Assembly (NCBI RefSeq): GCF_013201035.1 | Contig: NZ_CP053707.1 | Coordinates: 1,860,001 to 1,924,000, forward strand | Length of the DNA stretch: 64,000 bases | Reading direction: 5' to 3' | Source: Arthrobacter sp. NEB 688 | Lineage (GTDB): Bacteria; Actinomycetota; Actinomycetes; Actinomycetales; Dermatophilaceae | Position numbers and translations under genes: made by a program | In this document: positions 54,596 to 63,785 of the stretch, piece by piece | Numbering within the stretch: the first letter of the stretch is position 1 | Layout: each line of letters opens with the position of its first letter | Notes under the pieces: generated by a model | Database searches by the model: none | The model's input: the letters and a program-made list of their open reading frames with translations, nothing else | What the model was told of the DNA's origin: nothing

Positions 54596-55923
54596 CCCCC
54601 TGGCTGCTCCTGCTCCTCGGTGTCGTCCTCACGGTCGGCACCGCCCTGTTCGTCGCGGCGGAGTTCTCGCTCGTGGCCCTCGACCGTCCGGCCGTCCAGC
54701 GCGCCGTCGACGCGGGTGAGCCCGGCGCCCGCTCCGTCCTCACCTCCCACCGCACACTCTCGACGCAGCTGTCCGCGTGCCAGGTCGGCATCACGCTGAC
54801 CACCCTCGTCCTCGGCTTCATCGCGAGCCCCTCCGTCGGCGTCCTGCTCCAGGGCCCGCTGGAGTCGACCGGGCTCGCGGAGGGCGTCGCCACCTCCGTC
54901 GGGGCCGTCCTCGCGATGGTGCTCGCCACCGGCTTCTCGATGATCGTCGGCGAGATGGTCCCCAAGACGCTCGCCGTGTCGCTGCCGCTGGCGACCGCCA
55001 AGGTCTCGGCGGGCCCCGTGCGCTGGTTCGGCCTCGCGGCCAAGCCGCTCATCGCCGTCCTCAACGGCGTCGCCAACCGCACCCTGCGCGCGCTCGGCAT
55101 CGAGCCGCAGGAGGAGCTCTCGGCCGCCCGCAGCCCCGCCGAGCTCGCCTCCCTCGTCCGCAGCTCCGCCGAGGCCGGCACCCTCGACCTCGGCACGGCA
55201 CGCCTCGTCACGGCCTCCCTCGGGTTCGCCGACCAGAGCGCCGCCGACGTCATGACCCCGCGCTCGCGGGCCACGTCCATCGACCGCACCGCGTCCGCCG
55301 CCGACCTCGTCGCGCTGGCCCGCCACACCGGCCACTCCCGCTTCCCGGTCGTCGGGGCCGACTGGGACGACGTCGACGGCATCGTCCACGTCAAGAAGGC
55401 CATCGCCGTGCCGTTCGAGCGCCGGGCCGACGTGCCCGTGTCCGCGCTCATGGCCCCCGCGGTGTTCGTCCCCGAGACGCTGCGCCTGGACCCGCTGCTC
55501 GTGCGCCTGCGCGGCGGCGGGATGCAGCTCGCCGTCGTCGTCGACGAGTACGGGGGCACGTCCGGCGTCGTGACGCTCGAGGACCTCGTCGAGGAGATCG
55601 TCGGCGAGGTCAGCGACGAGCACGACCGCGGCCAGACCACGGGTCGCCGTCTGCCGGACGGCTCCTGGACCGTCCCCGGCCTGTGGCGCCCCGACGAGGT
55701 GCGCTCGCGCGTCGGCGTCGAGGTGCCCGAGGGGCCCGCCTACGAGACGGTCGGTGGCTTCGTCATGGCCGCGCTCGGCCGGGTCCCGCAGGTCGGCGAC
55801 GAGGTCGTCGTGGACGGCTGGACCGCCCGCGTCGTCGACATGGAGGGCCACCGGGTCGACCGCGTCCGGCTGCTGCCGGTCCGGTCGGTGCCCGCGCCGC
55901 GCGCGACGGAGGTGCAGGCGTGA
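54592..55923 (+). CDS. CNNM/HlyC-CorC family membrane protein (putative Mg2+/Co2+ exporter) 1
   Basis: A 443-residue protein: DUF21/CNNM membrane domain (first helix LLLLLGVVLTVGTALFVAAE, conserved Pro-Lys in GEMVPKTLAVS), paired CBS domains (from about residue 215: DVMTPRSRATSID, RFPVVGADWDD), and a C-terminal CorC/HlyC transporter-associated domain (PEGPAYETVGGFVMAALG). Family members export Mg2+ or related ions. ATG 54592 overlaps the leader stop; its own stop overlaps the next gene (GTGA). Confidence 0.92.
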   Translation: MTPWLLLLLGVVLTVGTALFVAAEFSLVALDRPAVQRAVDAGEPGARSVLTSHRTLSTQLSACQVGITLTTLVLGFIASPSVGVLLQGPLESTGLAEGVATSVGAVLAMVLATGFSMIVGEMVPKTLAVSLPLATAKVSAGPVRWFGLAAKPLIAVLNGVANRTLRALGIEPQEELSAARSPAELASLVRSSAEAGTLDLGTARLVTASLGFADQSAADVMTPRSRATSIDRTASAADLVALARHTGHSRFPVVGADWDDVDGIVHVKKAIAVPFERRADVPVSALMAPAVFVPETLRLDPLLVRLRGGGMQLAVVVDEYGGTSGVVTLEDLVEEIVGEVSDEHDRGQTTGRRLPDGSWTVPGLWRPDEVRSRVGVEVPEGPAYETVGGFVMAALGRVPQVGDEVVVDGWTARVVDMEGHRVDRVRLLPVRSVPAPRATEVQA

Positions 55924-56948
55924 CCACGCTCCTCGTCACCGTCGTCCTGCTCGCCGCCAACGCCTTCTTCGTCGGCGCCGAGTTTGCCGCGATGTCCGCC
56001 CGCCGCAGCCAGCTCGAGCCGCTCGCCGAGGCGGGCAGCAAGGGCGCCCGGGTGGCGATGGACGCGTTGCAGCGCACCGGGATCCTGCTCGCCACGTGCC
56101 AGCTCGGCATCACCGTCTGCTCCGTGCTCCTCGGTGCCGTCTCCGAGGCCGCGCTGCACCACGCGCTCGTGCCGCTCGCCGAGGGACTGGGCCTGTCGAC
56201 GGTCGTCGCCGACGTCGTCGCCCTGCTCCTCGCGCTCGCGGTCGTCGTCTTCCTGCACGTCGTCTACGGCGAGATGATCCCCAAGAACATCTCGATCGCG
56301 AAGCCCGAGCGGGCCGCCATCGTCCTCGTGCCGCCGCTCGTCTGGGTCTCCAAGGTGGTCGCTCCCGTCATCCACGGCATGGACCGGCTCTCGAAGGCCG
56401 TCATCCGGCTCTTCGGCGTCGAGCCGAAGGACGAGCTCGCCTCCGCGTTCACCGCCGAGGAGGTCGCGCACATCCTCGACGAGTCCCGCGAGGAGGGTCT
56501 CGTGGGGGCGCAGGACTACGAGCGCCTCGGTGCCGCACTGGAGTTCAGCGACAAGAACGCCTCCGACGTCGGCGTCCCCGTCGAGCAGCTCGTCACCGTC
56601 ACCACCGGCGCGACGCCCGTCGACATCGAGCGGCTCGTCGCCCGCCACGGCTTCTCGCGCTACCCGGTGCTCGACCGCGAGGGTGAGGTCGCGGGCTACC
56701 TGCACCTCAAGGACGTCCTCTACGCCGACGACGCCGAGCGGGTCGAGCCGGTCCCGGCCAAGCGCGTGCGGCGGATGGCGACCGTGCGGCGCGGCGACGA
56801 GGTCGAGTCGGTCCTGCAGACGATGCAGGACAGCGGCTCCCACCTCGCGCGCGTCGTCGCCGACGACGGGCTCGTCGTCGGGGTCGTCTTCCTCGAGGAC
56901 GTCATCGAGGAGCTCGTCGGCGAGGTCTCGGACGCCTCCCAGCGCTGA
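55920..56948 (+). CDS. CNNM/HlyC-CorC family membrane protein 2
   Basis: A 342-residue partner: CNNM membrane domain (FFVGAEFAAMSARRSQLE, GEMIPKNISIAKPE) and two CBS domains (NASDVGVPVEQLVTV, FSRYPVLDREGEVAGYLHLK). It lacks the C-terminal CorC_HlyC domain present in the upstream protein. GTG 55920 overlaps the previous stop. Tandem pairs of this kind are common in actinobacteria and probably form a heteromer. Confidence 0.92.
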   Translation: MTTLLVTVVLLAANAFFVGAEFAAMSARRSQLEPLAEAGSKGARVAMDALQRTGILLATCQLGITVCSVLLGAVSEAALHHALVPLAEGLGLSTVVADVVALLLALAVVVFLHVVYGEMIPKNISIAKPERAAIVLVPPLVWVSKVVAPVIHGMDRLSKAVIRLFGVEPKDELASAFTAEEVAHILDESREEGLVGAQDYERLGAALEFSDKNASDVGVPVEQLVTVTTGATPVDIERLVARHGFSRYPVLDREGEVAGYLHLKDVLYADDAERVEPVPAKRVRRMATVRRGDEVESVLQTMQDSGSHLARVVADDGLVVGVVFLEDVIEELVGEVSDASQR

Positions 56949-56981
56949 GCAGCGTCACCGTCGGGCGGCTCGGCCGGTGGG

Positions 56982-57731
56982 TCAGAGCCGTCCGATGGTG
57001 AAGGCGGTGGCGAAGCCGAGCGTCGTCACCAGGCCCGTCAGGAGGTGGGTGCGCTCGAAGGCCTCCGGGATCATCGTGTCGGCGACCATCGCGAGGATGG
57101 CGCCCGCCGCGACCGCGGTGATCGCGGCCACCGTCTCGGGGGAGGCGCCCTCGAGCAGCACGACCCCGAGCAGCCCGGCGAGGCCGCTCGCCAGCGCGAT
57201 GCCGACCCACACGCCGAAGACGTAGCGGGCGCTGCGCCCGGCGGCCTTCATCCCCGCCGCGCTCGAGAGGCCCTCGGGGAGGTTCGAGATGACGATGGCC
57301 GCCAGCACCGGCACCCCGACGCCCTGGCCGCCGAGCAGGCTGAGGCCGAGGACCACGGACTCGGGCACGCCGTCGAGCAGCGCCCCGACGGCGATGGCCG
57401 CCCCGCTGCCCGCCTGCTCGCCCTCGGAGGGCTGGAGGCCGCCCGACCGCTTGCGGTGCCGGGCGCCCGCCCGCGACAGGGCGAGGTTGGCGAGGAAGTA
57501 GACGAGGGCGCCGCCGAGGAAGCCCGAGACGGTCGGGAGCAGGCCGCCCGTGCGCTCGGCCTCGTCGAGGAGGTCGAAGGACAGGGCCGACACGAGCACG
57601 CCCGCACCGAACGCCATGACGACGGCGACGACCTGCCGGGGCACCCGGACACACCAGGCGAGCAGGGCGCCGACGACGAGCGCGCCGCCGGCGAGCAACC
57701 CCCAGAGACCGGCCTCCAGCGCGACGCTCAC
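56982..57731 (-). CDS. ZIP family metal transporter-like protein, atypical metal sites
   Basis: A 249-residue protein with seven to eight membrane helices and the ZIP helix pair positions. The usual HNxPEG motifs read DGVPESVVLG and SNLPEGLSSA, so the two His ligands are gone while Pro-Glu is kept. The loop (RKRSGGLQPSEGE) is not His-rich. Ion selectivity may differ from zinc. GTG 57731 starts 15 bases after the SNF2 gene stop. It is convergent with the CNNM pair. Confidence 0.8.
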   Translation of the reverse strand: MSVALEAGLWGLLAGGALVVGALLAWCVRVPRQVVAVVMAFGAGVLVSALSFDLLDEAERTGGLLPTVSGFLGGALVYFLANLALSRAGARHRKRSGGLQPSEGEQAGSGAAIAVGALLDGVPESVVLGLSLLGGQGVGVPVLAAIVISNLPEGLSSAAGMKAAGRSARYVFGVWVGIALASGLAGLLGVVLLEGASPETVAAITAVAAGAILAMVADTMIPEAFERTHLLTGLVTTLGFATAFTIGRL

Positions 57732-57746
57732 GGCGAGGCCCCCGCG

Positions 57747-59858
57747 TCAGCGCGCGGCGAGGGCGTCCTCGAGGAGCGTGACGAGCGCCTCGAGCTGGAC
57801 GTCGGTGGAGTCCCCGACCTCCTCGTCGGAGCCGTCGAGCGCCCGGGCCGCGAGCCCGGCCTTCTCGTCGACGAGCTCCGCGAGGCGCGGGTCGAGGGTG
57901 CCGGTGGCGATGACGCGCCACGCCGTGACCGGCTCGGTCTGGCCGATCCGGTGGACACGGTCGATCGCCTGGGTCTGCTCGGCCGAGGTCCAGGACAGCT
58001 CGGCGAGGACGACGTTGGAGGCCACCTGCAGGTTGAGGCCGACGCCGGCCGCGGTGAGCGAGCAGACGATGACCGACACCTCGGGGTCCTCGAGGAAGGC
58101 CTTGATGCTCGCCGCGCGGACGGCGGGGGTCTGGTCGCCACGGACCGAGGAGTACCCGATGCCGCGCCTGGCGAACGTCGCCTCGGCGGTGTCCATGACG
58201 TCGACGTGCTTGGCGAAGAAGACGACCTTGCCGACGTTGCGCGCGAGCTGGGCCGCGTAGTCGGCCGCGAGGCCGGCCTTGGCCTGGCCGATCCGCCGCA
58301 GGACCGAGAAGACGTTGTCGCCCGAGCTCTCGCCGCCGGTGTCGCGGCGCAGGGCCGCGGCGACACGCCGCACGAGCTCGTGGTCGACGCCCTCGACGGG
58401 GGTGCTGCGGGCCGCGGCGGCGGCGTCGTAGCGGGCGAGCAGGCGCTTGGCGAGGTGCTGCTCCGCGGCACGGACCGAGCGGCTCGCCTCGTCGTCGAGC
58501 TCGACGGGCAGGTCCGCCACCCGGCGGGCCGGGATGTCGGCCGCGACGTCGACCTTGCGACGCCGCACGATGCCGAGGTCGATGACGCTGCGCCGCGCGG
58601 CGGCCGAGAACCCGCGGTCGGCCGGGGTGAGGCCGTTCTCCTCGAGCGCCGCCATGAGGGCGGGGCGCGGTCGGCTGTCGTCGATCCAGCCGAGGAACTG
58701 CCAGACCGCCCGGAAGTCCTCGATGTCGTTGATGAGCGGGGTGCCGGTCAGGGCCATGAGCAGCGGCGAGGCGGTGCGCTCGCGGACCTTCTGCGCGAGG
58801 GCCAGCACGTGGCGGGAGCGCTGCGAGGTCTTGTTCTTGATGAAGTGCGCCTCGTCGAGGACCATCCCGCGGAAGCCGTGGGTGCCGAGCCAGCCGACGT
58901 GCCGGTCGAGGATGTCGTAGTTGACGATGACGATGTCGGCGTAGCCGTCGACGGTGTCGCCGTCGCCGTGGACGACGGTCGCGGTGCGCCGGGGGGTCCA
59001 GAGGGCGGCCTCGCGGGCCCAGTTGGCCTTGACGACGTTGGGGACGACGACGAGCAGCGGGAAGGCGTCGGCGGCGTCGGCGGCGAGGAGCGACTGCGCG
59101 GTCTTGCCCAGGCCCGGCTCGTCGGCGAGGAGGAAGGTGCGGTGGCCGGCGGCCGCGGCCGCGACGAGCTGCGCCTGGTGGTGCATGAGCTCCAGGCCCT
59201 CGATGCCGTGGACGACGCCGTCGGGCTCCGGCAGCGGCATGCAGGTCGCGTCGCCGCCCTGCTCGAAGGCGCGGAACAGCGGCGTCAGGAGCTCCCAGGT
59301 GGCCAGCCGGTTGGTGCGCGGCCGGACGGCCTGCACGGCCGAGAGGTCCGGCGCGAGGAAGGGGTTGGCCAGCTGGCGGGCCATCACCGCCGTCGGGACG
59401 ACCCGGCGCGGGGCGGCGGCGTCGTCCGGGGCGGGGGCCGCCGGCTCGGGCTCGGGCTCCGGCTCGCGGCCGGCCGAGCGCAGCATGTCGTTCTTGAGGT
59501 CGCGCGCCTCGGGCGGCACGACGGCGTCGTCGGCGAGCAGCTGCAGCAGGCTCGTGTCGCGCGCGGCGGTCTTCGCGAGAATGGTCGCGACGCCGTCCAG
59601 GCGGGTCATCGTCGCGGTGCGCTCGGACTCCGTGACGGAGGGGTCGCTCTTGAGGCGGGCGCGCTCCTCGCGCACGAGCAGCGCGAGGACCTGGAAGGTC
59701 GTGCGCTGGCTGGGCCGGACCTGGCCGCGGCCGGCCGCGGCCTCGACCTGCCGGACGGTGCGCGCCAGGACGGGGAGGAGGCCCTCCTCGTGGGTCGTGC
59801 GGGTCGGGCGACGGTCACGGGGGCCGCCACCGCGGCGCCGGGGTGCTCGCTGTGCCAA
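57747..59858 (-). CDS. SNF2-family DEAD/DEAH-box ATPase
   Basis: A 703-residue protein. The Arg-rich N-terminal half (to about residue 235) includes an acidic Glu-Pro stretch. The helicase core has motif I LLADEPGLGKT, motif II VLDEAHFIKN, motif III LMALTGTPL and the C-terminal lobe with GVGLNLQVASNVVLAELSW and QAIDRVHRIGQ (motif VI). SNF2 proteins remodel DNA-protein complexes; the role here is unknown. The start is TTG 59858 with AAGGA 5 bases upstream. No methylase or nuclease gene is adjacent. Confidence 0.88.
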   Translation of the reverse strand: MAQRAPRRRGGGPRDRRPTRTTHEEGLLPVLARTVRQVEAAAGRGQVRPSQRTTFQVLALLVREERARLKSDPSVTESERTATMTRLDGVATILAKTAARDTSLLQLLADDAVVPPEARDLKNDMLRSAGREPEPEPEPAAPAPDDAAAPRRVVPTAVMARQLANPFLAPDLSAVQAVRPRTNRLATWELLTPLFRAFEQGGDATCMPLPEPDGVVHGIEGLELMHHQAQLVAAAAAGHRTFLLADEPGLGKTAQSLLAADAADAFPLLVVVPNVVKANWAREAALWTPRRTATVVHGDGDTVDGYADIVIVNYDILDRHVGWLGTHGFRGMVLDEAHFIKNKTSQRSRHVLALAQKVRERTASPLLMALTGTPLINDIEDFRAVWQFLGWIDDSRPRPALMAALEENGLTPADRGFSAAARRSVIDLGIVRRRKVDVAADIPARRVADLPVELDDEASRSVRAAEQHLAKRLLARYDAAAAARSTPVEGVDHELVRRVAAALRRDTGGESSGDNVFSVLRRIGQAKAGLAADYAAQLARNVGKVVFFAKHVDVMDTAEATFARRGIGYSSVRGDQTPAVRAASIKAFLEDPEVSVIVCSLTAAGVGLNLQVASNVVLAELSWTSAEQTQAIDRVHRIGQTEPVTAWRVIATGTLDPRLAELVDEKAGLAARALDGSDEEVGDSTDVQLEALVTLLEDALAAR

Positions 59859-60050
59859 GCGTTCCTTCTCCTGGGTCGTGGCGTCGGCGGGCGCCGGGTC
59901 GGGCGCGGGCCGGGGACGCCAGCCGGTGTCGCGGGGGACCTGCTGTGCCCGCCGTCGGCGGGCACGCGGCGGTGCCGTGTCCGGGCCACTGGTTCACCCG
60001 GGTGTCCTCGACCGAGGACCGGTCCCCACCCCAGAGTATGCCCGACGCGG

Positions 60051-60095
60051 AAGGGCCCGGCTCCCTCGCGCTGCGCGCGGTGGTGCCGGGCCCTT
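60051..60095. terminator. Terminator after tRNA-Arg
   Basis: AAGGGCCCGGC (60051-60061) / GCCGGGCCCTT (60085-60095) with a GC-rich loop, 9 bases past the tRNA on the minus strand. The rest of 59859-60050 shows no gene. Confidence 0.65.
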
Positions 60096-60103
60096 CTCGT
60101 CGG

Positions 60104-60175
60104 TGCCCCCGGCAGGATTCGAACCTGCGCCCCCGCCTCCGGAGGGCGGTGCTCTATCCCCTGAGCTACGGGGGC
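60104..60175 (-). tRNA. tRNA-Arg (CCG)
   Basis: A cloverleaf with acceptor GCCCCCG/CGGGGGC, D-arm TAGCTCAGGGGATAGAGCA, anticodon loop CTCCGGA (anticodon CCG) on stem CCGCC/GGCGG, and T-loop GGTTCGAATCC. Discriminator A; the terminal CCA is not encoded (CCG follows). Confidence 0.96.
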
Positions 60176-60177
60176 GG

Positions 60178-60193
60178 CATGACGTGCGTCATG
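60178..60193. promoter_or_regulatory. Palindrome CATGACG-TG-CGTCATG beside tRNA-Arg
   Basis: A perfect 7-2-7 inverted repeat, 3 bases upstream of the tRNA-Arg 5' end on the minus strand. Its core GACGTGCGTC is the same as the two sites at 41.8 kb. Possible regulator site; could be chance. Confidence 0.3.
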
Positions 60194-60240
60194 ATCGAAA
60201 TCGCGACGCGGGGAGAGGTTAGCAGCCTAGGCTTGGGGGC

Positions 60241-60669
60241 ATGCAATCCGGGTGGGCGGGCCCGCAGGACGGGCCTCTCGTCCTCGTGTGCGACGACACC
60301 GAGGCGATCCGCCGCCTGCTCCGGATCAACCTGGAGCTGGGCGGTTTCCGGGTCGAGGAGGCGGCCGACGGACACGAGGCGATGACCCGGCTCATCGACG
60401 CCGACCGCGAGCAGCCCGCCGTCATCGTCCTGGACTCGCAGATGGCGCCGTACGACGGCTGGTGGGCCATCGCGGCCATCCGCTCCCACCACCGGCTCGA
60501 CGAGGTGCCCGTCGTCCTCGTGACGGCGACCGCCACCGACCTGGACAGCCCCGAGGTGAGCGGCGCCGGCTTCGACGCCTTCGTCGGCAAGCCCTTCGAC
60601 CCCGACGAGCTCGTGGGGGTCGTCTCACGGCTCGCGGCGGCCGGACGGCGCCCTCACCACCGTCCGTAG
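60241..60669 (+). CDS. Single-domain response regulator
   Basis: A 142-residue receiver domain: acidic pair D18-D19 (LVCDDTEAIRR), phospho-acceptor D65 (VIVLDSQMAPYDGW), Thr in VVLVTATAT and Lys in VGKPFDPDEL. No output domain and no adjacent histidine kinase, so it probably acts by protein interaction. ATG 60241 is 7 bases after TAGGCT (60228-60233), leaderless. It ends at TAG, which begins the TAGACT -10 of argS. Confidence 0.9.
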   Translation: MQSGWAGPQDGPLVLVCDDTEAIRRLLRINLELGGFRVEEAADGHEAMTRLIDADREQPAVIVLDSQMAPYDGWWAIAAIRSHHRLDEVPVVLVTATATDLDSPEVSGAGFDAFVGKPFDPDELVGVVSRLAAAGRRPHHRP

Positions 60670-60672
60670 ACT
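60667..60672 (+). promoter_or_regulatory. -10 element of argS inside the response-regulator stop codon
   Basis: TAGACT, whose TAG is the stop of the response regulator, lies 7 bases before GTG 60680; leaderless argS. Confidence 0.5.
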
Positions 60673-60679
60673 GGCGCGG

Positions 60680-62326
60680 GTGACCCCCGAACAGCTCGCC
60701 GCCGCCATCCGCGGTGCCCTCGTGTCCGCCGTCGACTCCGGTGACCTCTCCGTCACCGTCCCCGACGAGGTCCGGGTGGAGCGTCCGAGGAACCGCGAGC
60801 ACGGGGACTGGTCGACGAACATCGCCCTCCAGCTGGCCAAGCCGGCGGGGATGAACCCGCGCGAGCTCGCGACGTCGCTCGCGGAGCGCCTGCGGGCCCT
60901 CGAGGGGGTCGCGGCCGTCGACGTCGCCGGCCCGGGCTTCCTCAACATCACCCTCGACGCCGCCTCCGCCGGCGAGCTCGCGCGCAGCATCGTCGAGGCG
61001 GGAACGGCCTTCGGGCACAGCGAGGCGGAGGCCGGGCGGGTCGTCAACCTCGAGTTCATCTCGGCGAACCCCACCGGTCCGCTCCACATCGGGCACACCC
61101 GCTGGGCGGCCCTCGGCGACGCGATGCGCCGGCTGCTGGACGCCACCGGTGCGACGGTGACGGCCGAGTACTACATCAACGACGCGGGCGCCCAGATGGA
61201 CAAGTTCGGGGCCTCGGTGCTGGCCCGGGCCGCCGGCCAGGAGCCCCCGGAGGACGGCTACCCCGGCGAGTACGTCGCCGACCGGGCCCGCGAGGTCCTC
61301 GCGCAGCGCCCGGACCTGCTCGAGCTCCCGCGCGAGGAGGCCCTGGCCGTGGCGCGCGACCTCGGGTACGTGACGCAGCTCGAGGCGATCCGCCGGACCC
61401 TCGACCGGTTCGGGGTCCGCTTCGACGTGTGGTTCTCCGAGCGCACGCTCCACGAGGGCGGCGCGGTCGAGCAGGCCGTGGAGCGGCTGCGGACGCAGGG
61501 CCACGTCTTCGACGAGGAGGGCGCGGTGTGGCTGCGCACCACCGACTTCACCGACGACAAGGACCGCGTGCTCATCCGGGCCAACGGGGAGCCCACCTAC
61601 TTCGCCGCCGACGCCGCCTACTACCTGAGCAAGAAGGACCGCGGCTTCGACGAGAAGGTGTACCTCCTCGGCGCCGACCACCACGGCTACATCAACCGGC
61701 TCAAGGCCATCGCGGCCTGCGCCGGCGACGACCCCGAGCACAACATCGAGGTCAAGATCGGCCAGCTCGTCGCCATCGCGGGGCAGCGGATGGGCAAGCG
61801 GCTGGGCAACGCCATCTACATGGACGAGCTCATCGAGTGGATCGGCTCCGACGCCGTGCGCTACTCGTTGTCGCGCTACCCCTCCGACAGCCCGCTCTCG
61901 CTCGACGGCGAGGAGCTGCGCAAGCAGACGAACGACAACCCGGTCTTCTACGTGCAGTACGCCCACGCCCGGACGGCCAACGTCGCCCGCCTCGCGGCCG
62001 AGGACGGCGTGCACCGCGCCGACGGCTTCGACGCCTCGCTGCTGTCCGACCCCACCGAGGCGGCGCTGCTGGCCGCCCTCGGCGACTTCCCGCGCGTCGT
62101 CGCGCAGGCCGCCCACCTGCTCGAGCCCCACCGGGTCGCGCGTTACCTCGAGGAGCTCGCCGCGCGCTTCCACAAGTGGTACGACACCTGCCGCGTGCGC
62201 CCGATGAACGCCGACGAGGAGGTCACCGACCTCCACCGGACCCGCCTGTGGCTCAACGACGCCACCCGCCAGGTGCTCGCCAACGGTCTCGACCTGCTCG
62301 GCGTCTCGGCGCCCGAGCGCATGTGA
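60680..62326 (+). CDS. argS: Arginyl-tRNA synthetase
   Basis: A 548-residue class I enzyme. The N-terminal Add-1 domain precedes ISANPTGPLHIGHTR (HIGH), the KMSKS-equivalent is GQRMGKRLGN, and the DALR-type C-terminal anticodon domain includes YVQYAHARTANVARL. It charges tRNA-Arg; a tRNA-Arg gene lies 0.5 kb upstream on the other strand. GTG 60680 is chosen from the leaderless -10. Confidence 0.96.
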   Translation: MTPEQLAAAIRGALVSAVDSGDLSVTVPDEVRVERPRNREHGDWSTNIALQLAKPAGMNPRELATSLAERLRALEGVAAVDVAGPGFLNITLDAASAGELARSIVEAGTAFGHSEAEAGRVVNLEFISANPTGPLHIGHTRWAALGDAMRRLLDATGATVTAEYYINDAGAQMDKFGASVLARAAGQEPPEDGYPGEYVADRAREVLAQRPDLLELPREEALAVARDLGYVTQLEAIRRTLDRFGVRFDVWFSERTLHEGGAVEQAVERLRTQGHVFDEEGAVWLRTTDFTDDKDRVLIRANGEPTYFAADAAYYLSKKDRGFDEKVYLLGADHHGYINRLKAIAACAGDDPEHNIEVKIGQLVAIAGQRMGKRLGNAIYMDELIEWIGSDAVRYSLSRYPSDSPLSLDGEELRKQTNDNPVFYVQYAHARTANVARLAAEDGVHRADGFDASLLSDPTEAALLAALGDFPRVVAQAAHLLEPHRVARYLEELAARFHKWYDTCRVRPMNADEEVTDLHRTRLWLNDATRQVLANGLDLLGVSAPERM

Positions 62327-62337
62327 GGGGCTGAGCC

Positions 62338-63756
62338 GTGCGCGCGCACGAGGCCGGTGCCCTCCACGCCGAGGGCTACGGCGGGCCCCCGCTCTACCTG
62401 CCGACCCCGGGCGACGTCATGGAGCTGCTGCCGCAGCTCTGGGCGTCGTCGGTCGGGCGCGACGAGCAGGGCCGTCTCACCGTCGGCGGGATCGACGTCG
62501 TGACGCTCGCCGAGCGGCACGGGACGTCGGCATACGTGCTCGACGAGGAGGACTTCCGGGCCCGCGCCCGGGCGTTCCGCGACGGCTTCGCGTCGGCGTT
62601 CGCGTCCTCCGGGGGAGCGGACGTCTACTACGCGGGCAAGGCGTTCCTCTGCACCGCGGTGGCGCGGTGGGTCGACCAGGAGGGCCTGCACCTCGACGTC
62701 TGCACCGGCGGCGAGCTCGCCGTGGCGCGGCGGGCCGGCTTCCCGGGGGAGCGGATCGCCTTCCACGGCAACAACAAGACCGTCGACGAGCTGCGCGAGG
62801 CCCTGACCTACGGCGTGGGTCGCGTCGTCGTCGACTCCTTCGACGAGATCGAGCGCGTCGTCGCCCTCGCGACCGAGCTCGGGGTGCGGGCGCCGGTCAT
62901 GGTGCGGGTCACCGTCGGCGTCGAGGCGCACACGCACGAGTTCATCGCGACCGGCCACGAGGACCAGAAGTTCGGCTTCAGCCTCGCCGGCGGCCGGGCC
63001 CTCGAGGCCGTGGCGCGCCTCCTCGCGCACCCCGATGCCGTCGACCTGCGCGGCCTGCACAGCCACATCGGCAGCCAGATCTTCGACACCGGCGGCTTCG
63101 AGGCCGCCGTCCACCGCCTCGCCGGGCTGCACCGGCAGGTCGAGGCCGAGCACGGCGTGACGATGCCCGAGGTCGACCTCGGCGGCGGGTACGGCATCGC
63201 CTACACCTCGCAGCACGACCCCCTGCCGGCCGACGTCCTCGCCGCCGCCATGGCCGACATCGTCGAGCGCGAGTTCGCCGGCCGCGCCCCCCGCGTCTCC
63301 GTCGAGCCGGGGCGGGCCATCGTCGGGCCGACGACGTTCACGCTCTACGAGGTCGGCACCGTCAAGACGGTCGACCTCGGCGCCGGGCACTCGCGCACGT
63401 ACGTCGCGATCGACGGCGGGATGAGCGACAACGCCCGCCCGGCGCTCTACGAGGCCGACTACTCGTGCACCCTCGCCAACCGCTCCTCGAGCGCCGACCC
63501 GGTGCTTGCGCGCGTCGTCGGGCGGCACTGCGAGAGCGGCGACATCGTCGTCCTCGACGAGTACCTGCCGGCCGACGTCCGGCCCGGCGACCTCGTCGCC
63601 GTCCCCGGCACCGGCGCCTACTGCCGCAGCCTCTCCAGCCAGTACAACCACACCCCCCGACCCCCCGTCGTCGCCGTCCGCGGAGGCGAGAGCAGGGTCC
63701 TCGTGCGTCGTGAGACGATCGAGGACCTGCTCGCGCTCGACGTGGCGGACGACTGA
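62338..63756 (+). CDS. lysA: Diaminopimelate decarboxylase
   Basis: A 472-residue fold-III PLP enzyme, last step of lysine synthesis. The PLP Lys is in YYAGKAFLC; also visible are HGNNKTVDEL, GLHSHIGSQI, DLGGGYGIAY, the Arg/Glu of SVEPGRAIVG and YCRSLSSQYN near the C-terminus. GTG 62338 starts 11 bases after argS. Followed by hom, the usual actinobacterial argS-lysA-hom order. Confidence 0.95.
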   Translation: MRAHEAGALHAEGYGGPPLYLPTPGDVMELLPQLWASSVGRDEQGRLTVGGIDVVTLAERHGTSAYVLDEEDFRARARAFRDGFASAFASSGGADVYYAGKAFLCTAVARWVDQEGLHLDVCTGGELAVARRAGFPGERIAFHGNNKTVDELREALTYGVGRVVVDSFDEIERVVALATELGVRAPVMVRVTVGVEAHTHEFIATGHEDQKFGFSLAGGRALEAVARLLAHPDAVDLRGLHSHIGSQIFDTGGFEAAVHRLAGLHRQVEAEHGVTMPEVDLGGGYGIAYTSQHDPLPADVLAAAMADIVEREFAGRAPRVSVEPGRAIVGPTTFTLYEVGTVKTVDLGAGHSRTYVAIDGGMSDNARPALYEADYSCTLANRSSSADPVLARVVGRHCESGDIVVLDEYLPADVRPGDLVAVPGTGAYCRSLSSQYNHTPRPPVVAVRGGESRVLVRRETIEDLLALDVADD

Positions 63757-63785
63757 GCCCGACGACCGAGGAGACCGATCCCGCC

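Noticed and set aside
57045-60164. 1039-codon frame antisense to the ZIP and SNF2 genes and tRNA-Arg
   Set aside because: Spans a tRNA and two real genes and lacks any domain.
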